Origin: Kosmotogaceae bacterium | GTDB lineage: Bacteria > Thermotogota > Thermotogae > Petrotogales > Kosmotogaceae | Reading direction: 5' to 3' | Assembly (NCBI GenBank): GCA_003444085.1 | Contig: DLVL01000087.1 | Span: 34,575 to 44,868, forward strand | Length of the DNA: 10,294 bases | In this document: positions 7,444-10,294 of the stretch, piece by piece | Layout of the letters: every line of letters starts with the position of its first letter | Numbering within the stretch: position 1 is the stretch's first letter | The notes under the pieces: generated by a model | Seen by the model: the letters and a program-made list of their open reading frames with translations, nothing else | Told to the model about the DNA's origin: nothing | The model's database searches: none | Position numbers and translations under genes: made by a program

Positions 7444-7695
7444 GTGGTCTTACTTGCATATCTCATGATACTTGTTCACGTTCTTTTGAGCGTGGGACTT
7501 ACTGTGACTGTGCTCTTTCAGATGTCAAAAGCATCTGAACTGGGTGGTGCCTTCGGTAGCGGTTCATCTCACACAATGTTTGGAAGGAAGAAGGGGTTGG
7601 ACACTCTTGGCAAAATCACACTGGGTTTAGCCATTGCTTTTTTGACAAATAGCGTCCTTCTGGCATTCGTTATCTCCAGGGCATTTCCTTCGTAA
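7444..7695 (+). CDS. secG: Preprotein translocase subunit SecG
   Basis: SecG is the small accessory subunit of the SecYEG channel in the inner membrane. The 83-residue product has the standard layout: a first membrane helix at about 3-25 (LLAYLMILVHVLLSVGLTVTVLF), a conserved cytoplasmic loop (FQMSKASELGGAFGSG, then HTMFGRKKGLDTLGKIT), and a second membrane helix at about 58-78. Length and motifs are normal for SecG. The start is GTG at 7444 with AGGAGG at 7431-7436 and 7-nt spacing; the ATG directly after AGGAGG (7437) is too close and in another frame. tyrS follows after 7 nt, so the two form an operon. Confidence 0.95.
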   Translation: MVLLAYLMILVHVLLSVGLTVTVLFQMSKASELGGAFGSGSSHTMFGRKKGLDTLGKITLGLAIAFLTNSVLLAFVISRAFPS

Positions 7696-7702
7696 CAGGA
7701 TA

Positions 7703-8911
7703 ATGACTGTCTCGTCAAAAAAAGGCGAACAACTGAATACTATCCTAAGAAACACGATTTCCCTGGTCACGGAGAGGGAACTAGCAGAAAAACTCTCAGA
7801 GAATAGAGCTCTTCGTGTGAAACTTGGGGTCGATCCTTCGGTCGCTGATCTGCATCTTGGGCATGCCGTAGTTTTGAGGAAACTCAGGCAGTTTCAGGAG
7901 TTTGGTCATAAGGTTATATTGATAATAGGTGACTTTACAGCGAGAATTGGTGACCCTTCCGGCAGGTCTAAAACAAGGCCAATGCTCTCGAAGGAAGAAG
8001 TGGAAGAGAATGCAAGGACTTACAGCACCCAGGCCTTCACAATTCTCGAGAAAGAATTAACGGAAGTCAGATTCAATTCCGAGTGGCTGAGCAAGCTGAC
8101 TTTTGAAGAACTGATAAGGATCTCTTCTTGTTACACCGTTGCCAGGATGCTTGAAAGAGACGATTTTGAAAAGCGCTACAAACAGAATGAACCAATAAGC
8201 ATATCGGAATTCATGTATCCACTTGCACAGGCATATGATTCTGTGCATATTAATGCAGATGTTGAAATAGGCGGAGATGACCAGTACTTCAATATGCTGG
8301 TTGGAAGGCGGTTACAACAGGATTATGGTCAGAAGTCTCAGGTTGTGATAACCCTTCCTCTTCTTGAGGGTACGGACGGCAAAACCAAAATGTCAAAGAG
8401 CCTGGGTAATTACATTGCCTTTGAAGACGATCCGAAAGATATGTACGGTAAACTCATGTCATTACCGGATGAGCTGATAACGAAATACCTTCGGCTTCTG
8501 ACGGACATAGATGAAGAGAAGGTTAAACAGATAGAATCATCGATTGAACAGGGAGCAGTCAACCCACGCGATAGCAAGATGGAGATGGCCCTGACGATAA
8601 CAGAGCAGTTCCATGGTAGCGCTGTGGCAAGAGAAGCTCAGAAGCATTTCATAGAAGTATTCCAGAAGAGGAATATTCCGAAGGAGATCACCGATGTCTT
8701 CATTCCCAGGGAGGGGATCACTGTTGTTGATCTTCTTCATGAGAAATGCGGAGTTTCCTCAAGGAGTGAAGCAAAGCGCCTTGTGCAGGGGGGAGGAGTC
8801 AGTATTGAAGGGAGAGTAGTCAGAGATTTCAGATCTGTGATTCGTCCGGAAGATGAGGGTGTCATGAGAATAGGAAAGAGACGCTTTTTTCGCCTGAGAT
8901 GTGAAGTCTAA
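7703..8911 (+). CDS. tyrS: Tyrosyl-tRNA synthetase
   Basis: This cytosolic class I aminoacyl-tRNA synthetase charges tRNA-Tyr with tyrosine. Its 402 residues carry the class I signatures HLGH at 51-54 and KMSKS at 229-233. The tyrosine-pocket region (ISEFMYPLAQAYDSV and GGDDQYFNMLVGRRLQ) and the full KMSKS match the TyrZ-like subgroup rather than the TyrS subgroup, which has a KFGKT-type second motif. A C-terminal S4 RNA-binding domain covers about 340-400 (VDLLHEKCGVSSRSEAKRLV, then GGGVSIEGRVV). ATG at 7703 is the only reasonable start, but its ribosome site is weak (AGGA at 7697-7700, only 2 nt away), so translation may depend on ribosomes arriving from secG, whose stop is 7 nt upstream. 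No T-box leader is present. The gene ends without a visible intrinsic terminator before the next promoter. Confidence 0.97.
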   Translation: MTVSSKKGEQLNTILRNTISLVTERELAEKLSENRALRVKLGVDPSVADLHLGHAVVLRKLRQFQEFGHKVILIIGDFTARIGDPSGRSKTRPMLSKEEVEENARTYSTQAFTILEKELTEVRFNSEWLSKLTFEELIRISSCYTVARMLERDDFEKRYKQNEPISISEFMYPLAQAYDSVHINADVEIGGDDQYFNMLVGRRLQQDYGQKSQVVITLPLLEGTDGKTKMSKSLGNYIAFEDDPKDMYGKLMSLPDELITKYLRLLTDIDEEKVKQIESSIEQGAVNPRDSKMEMALTITEQFHGSAVAREAQKHFIEVFQKRNIPKEITDVFIPREGITVVDLLHEKCGVSSRSEAKRLVQGGGVSIEGRVVRDFRSVIRPEDEGVMRIGKRRFFRLRCEV

Positions 8912-8913
8912 CC

Positions 8914-8943
8914 TTGAATCTGTGAATGCATTTGCTGTATAAT
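8914..8943 (+). promoter_or_regulatory. Sigma-70-type promoter of the Omp-alpha-like gene
   Basis: TTGAAT (8914-8919) and a perfect TATAAT (8938-8943) are 18 nt apart, right after the tyrS stop. Transcription would start near 8950, leaving a leader of about 43 nt that ends in a G-rich ribosome site (GGGGGT, 8980-8985), 7 nt before the ATG. I see no hairpin in the leader. A strong dedicated promoter fits an abundant envelope protein. Confidence 0.7.
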
Positions 8944-8992
8944 AAGTTTGTGTGATTATCTATCGTTATATATCTGAAAGGGGGTAGGTTTC

Positions 8993-10294
8993 ATGAGGAA
9001 ACTTGCTGTAGTCATAGCCCTTGTCCTGTTGTTGGCCGTTGCGTCATTTGCTAATTACCAGGACGTTGATCCTGATCACTGGGCCTACGAGTCGGTAATG
9101 AATGTTACCAACGCTGGGCTGTTTGAGGGTTATCCGGACGGGACATTCAAGGGCAACCAGGCTATGACTCGATACGAGTATGCAATGGTTGTCAACAGGT
9201 TTCTGAGATACGTTGACAGCGCAGACAGCAGACTTGAAGAATTGATCTACGCGCACGTAGGAACAGGCGTTCCTGCTAATATCGCGGAGTTTGAGGGCAA
9301 ACTGAATGCCCAGGCACAGGAGATTCTTGCGTTGAAGCGACGTGTTACGGATTTGGAAGTAACAACAAAGCTTCTTGGTCAGTCGATAGCGAAACAGGCT
9401 ACCAGTGTGGCAGCTCTTGAGAAAGAGATCGTTGATCTCGCCTTTTCGGCGACTGTTGCCTTTGACCAGATCGACGCCAATATCGCAAGACTGGACATGA
9501 TTGAGGATAGGATCGAAGATGTGAAAGCTGATTTCGAGTCCACCAAGGGTAACTACGATGAACTAATCAGTACTACCGCCCTTGATGTTTACAGGCTTTC
9601 CAGAGGCAAGGCAGATAAGACAACTGTAGATGCACTTGCTGCGAGACTTGCTACTCTGGAGACGGAATTGGACGATATTACCTTCACAATCTTTGATTTC
9701 ATGGATGCCAACACAGACCTTACATTCAGCAGAATCCGCGATCTTGAAGACCAGATTGCTATGCTAGAGTCTTCAATCAATGGAGTAAGAGCTGATCTCG
9801 ATGATAACATGGATATCATCTTCGACTTCATGGATGCTAACACAGACCTTACATTCAGCAGAATCCACGAACTCGAAGAAAGCATAGCAGCAATTGAAGG
9901 CGAATTCGAAGAGCTTGATGCTAAGATTGAGAGCAACACGGATTTTCTTTACAGGAAGATCTCCATAGTTGACGAGGACAACAAGAAAGCAATTGATTCG
10001 TTGAATGCTTCTGTGGGCAGCCTTGATGATGGTCTGAGAACAGTAAGGAGAGATTTAACTGATCTTTCAGTCACCGTCAAGATGCTTGGACAGGCTTCTT
10101 CTGTTCATAATACTCGCATAGCCGATAACAGGGCGGATCTCAATGTCCTGAGACTAGACATGGAAGAGCTTGCTGACCTCACCTATGATCTTTCTGATGA
10201 GGTTACGGGTCTCTCAAAGCTGACTTACATGATGCTCGATGTCTTTACAGAAGAACTGGAAGAGCTTGATGCAAAGAAGGCTGACAAAGAAGAT
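8993..10294 (+). CDS. SLH-domain coiled-coil envelope protein, Omp-alpha-like (3' end cut by window)
   Basis: This is probably the rod-like spacer that ties the outer sheath (toga) to the cell wall in Thermotogota, as Omp-alpha does in Thermotoga. The frame is open from ATG 8993 to the last base (434 residues, no stop seen). Residues 1-20 are a signal peptide: Arg-Lys, a hydrophobic core, then ASFA before the predicted cut at Asn21. Residues about 22-73 form one SLH domain, with DHWAYESV, a YPDGTF turn and TRYE at 59-62 (TRAE-like), which would bind the cell-wall polymer. From about 76 to the window end the sequence is coiled coil, acidic, cysteine-free and lacking proline after residue 94. 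It has internal repeats, including FDFMDANTDLTFSRI at 234 and 277. Omp-alpha ends in a C-terminal hydrophobic anchor, which would lie beyond the window. The assignment rests on architecture, and other SLH coiled-coil proteins remain possible. Confidence 0.87.
   Translation, partial: MRKLAVVIALVLLLAVASFANYQDVDPDHWAYESVMNVTNAGLFEGYPDGTFKGNQAMTRYEYAMVVNRFLRYVDSADSRLEELIYAHVGTGVPANIAEFEGKLNAQAQEILALKRRVTDLEVTTKLLGQSIAKQATSVAALEKEIVDLAFSATVAFDQIDANIARLDMIEDRIEDVKADFESTKGNYDELISTTALDVYRLSRGKADKTTVDALAARLATLETELDDITFTIFDFMDANTDLTFSRIRDLEDQIAMLESSINGVRADLDDNMDIIFDFMDANTDLTFSRIHELEESIAAIEGEFEELDAKIESNTDFLYRKISIVDEDNKKAIDSLNASVGSLDDGLRTVRRDLTDLSVTVKMLGQASSVHNTRIADNRADLNVLRLDMEELADLTYDLSDEVTGLSKLTYMMLDVFTEELEELDAKKADKED
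9692..9736 (+). repeat. Coiled-coil repeat, copy 1 (FDFMDANTDLTFSRI)
   Basis: This 45-nt segment encodes residues 234-248 of the Omp-alpha-like protein. Its second copy starts exactly 129 nt (43 codons) downstream; the peptides are identical, and the DNA differs at three silent third positions only. Confidence 0.9.
9821..9865 (+). repeat. Coiled-coil repeat, copy 2 (FDFMDANTDLTFSRI)
   Basis: Encodes residues 277-291 with the same peptide as copy 1. From TTC at 9827 to ATC at 9865 (39 nt) only one base differs from copy 1. The sequence between and after the copies has diverged in both peptide and codons. Confidence 0.9.

Noticed and set aside
9589..9939. 116-residue minus-strand open frame
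   Set aside because: It is a serine/leucine-rich shadow of the repetitive coiled-coil gene; its apparent repeats simply mirror those of the plus strand.

Overview
The window looks like chromosomal housekeeping sequence from a member of the Thermotogota, most likely the Mesotoga/Kosmotoga side of the phylum. The clearest sign is the last gene. It encodes a signal peptide, one S-layer homology (SLH) domain and a long coiled coil, which is the layout of the Thermotoga outer-sheath tether Omp-alpha. A SufB-SufD-SufS-SufU cluster, frequent AGA/AGG arginine codons, mid-range GC by eye and strong GGAGGTG-type ribosome sites agree with this. The genus is an inference.

Positions 1-4035 (+) hold the 3' part of a suf operon for Fe-S cluster assembly: sufB (cut by the window edge), sufD, sufS and sufU. 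The genes are tightly packed: a 9-nt gap, then a 44-nt overlap with a TTG start, then a 4-nt ATGA overlap. SufS takes sulfur from cysteine, SufU most likely receives it, and SufB/SufD (with SufC, presumably upstream) form the scaffold. The operon ends at a perfect 8-bp hairpin, which also faces the opposing operon and has its better U-tract on that side.

Positions 4147-7350 (-) hold a three-gene operon, transcribed right to left: a 584-residue TPR-repeat protein of unknown role, an 88-residue acidic-tailed protein of unknown role, and a class I/II PLP aminotransferase. The first two genes overlap by 11 nt and the last two are 5 nt apart, so translation is probably coupled. This is the least understood part of the window.

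Positions 7375-8911 (+) hold a divergent promoter region, then secG (Sec translocon subunit) and tyrS (tyrosyl-tRNA synthetase), 7 nt apart. At 8914-8943 there is a good sigma-70-type promoter, followed by the Omp-alpha-like gene, which runs off the right edge without a stop. Its coiled coil carries internal repeats, including a 15-residue motif repeated 129 nt apart with almost identical DNA.

No mobile element, CRISPR array, tRNA, rRNA or riboswitch was seen. No gap between genes exceeds about 140 nt. I found no convincing new multi-gene system. The best candidates for follow-up are the TPR/small-protein/aminotransferase operon and the repeat structure of the sheath tether.
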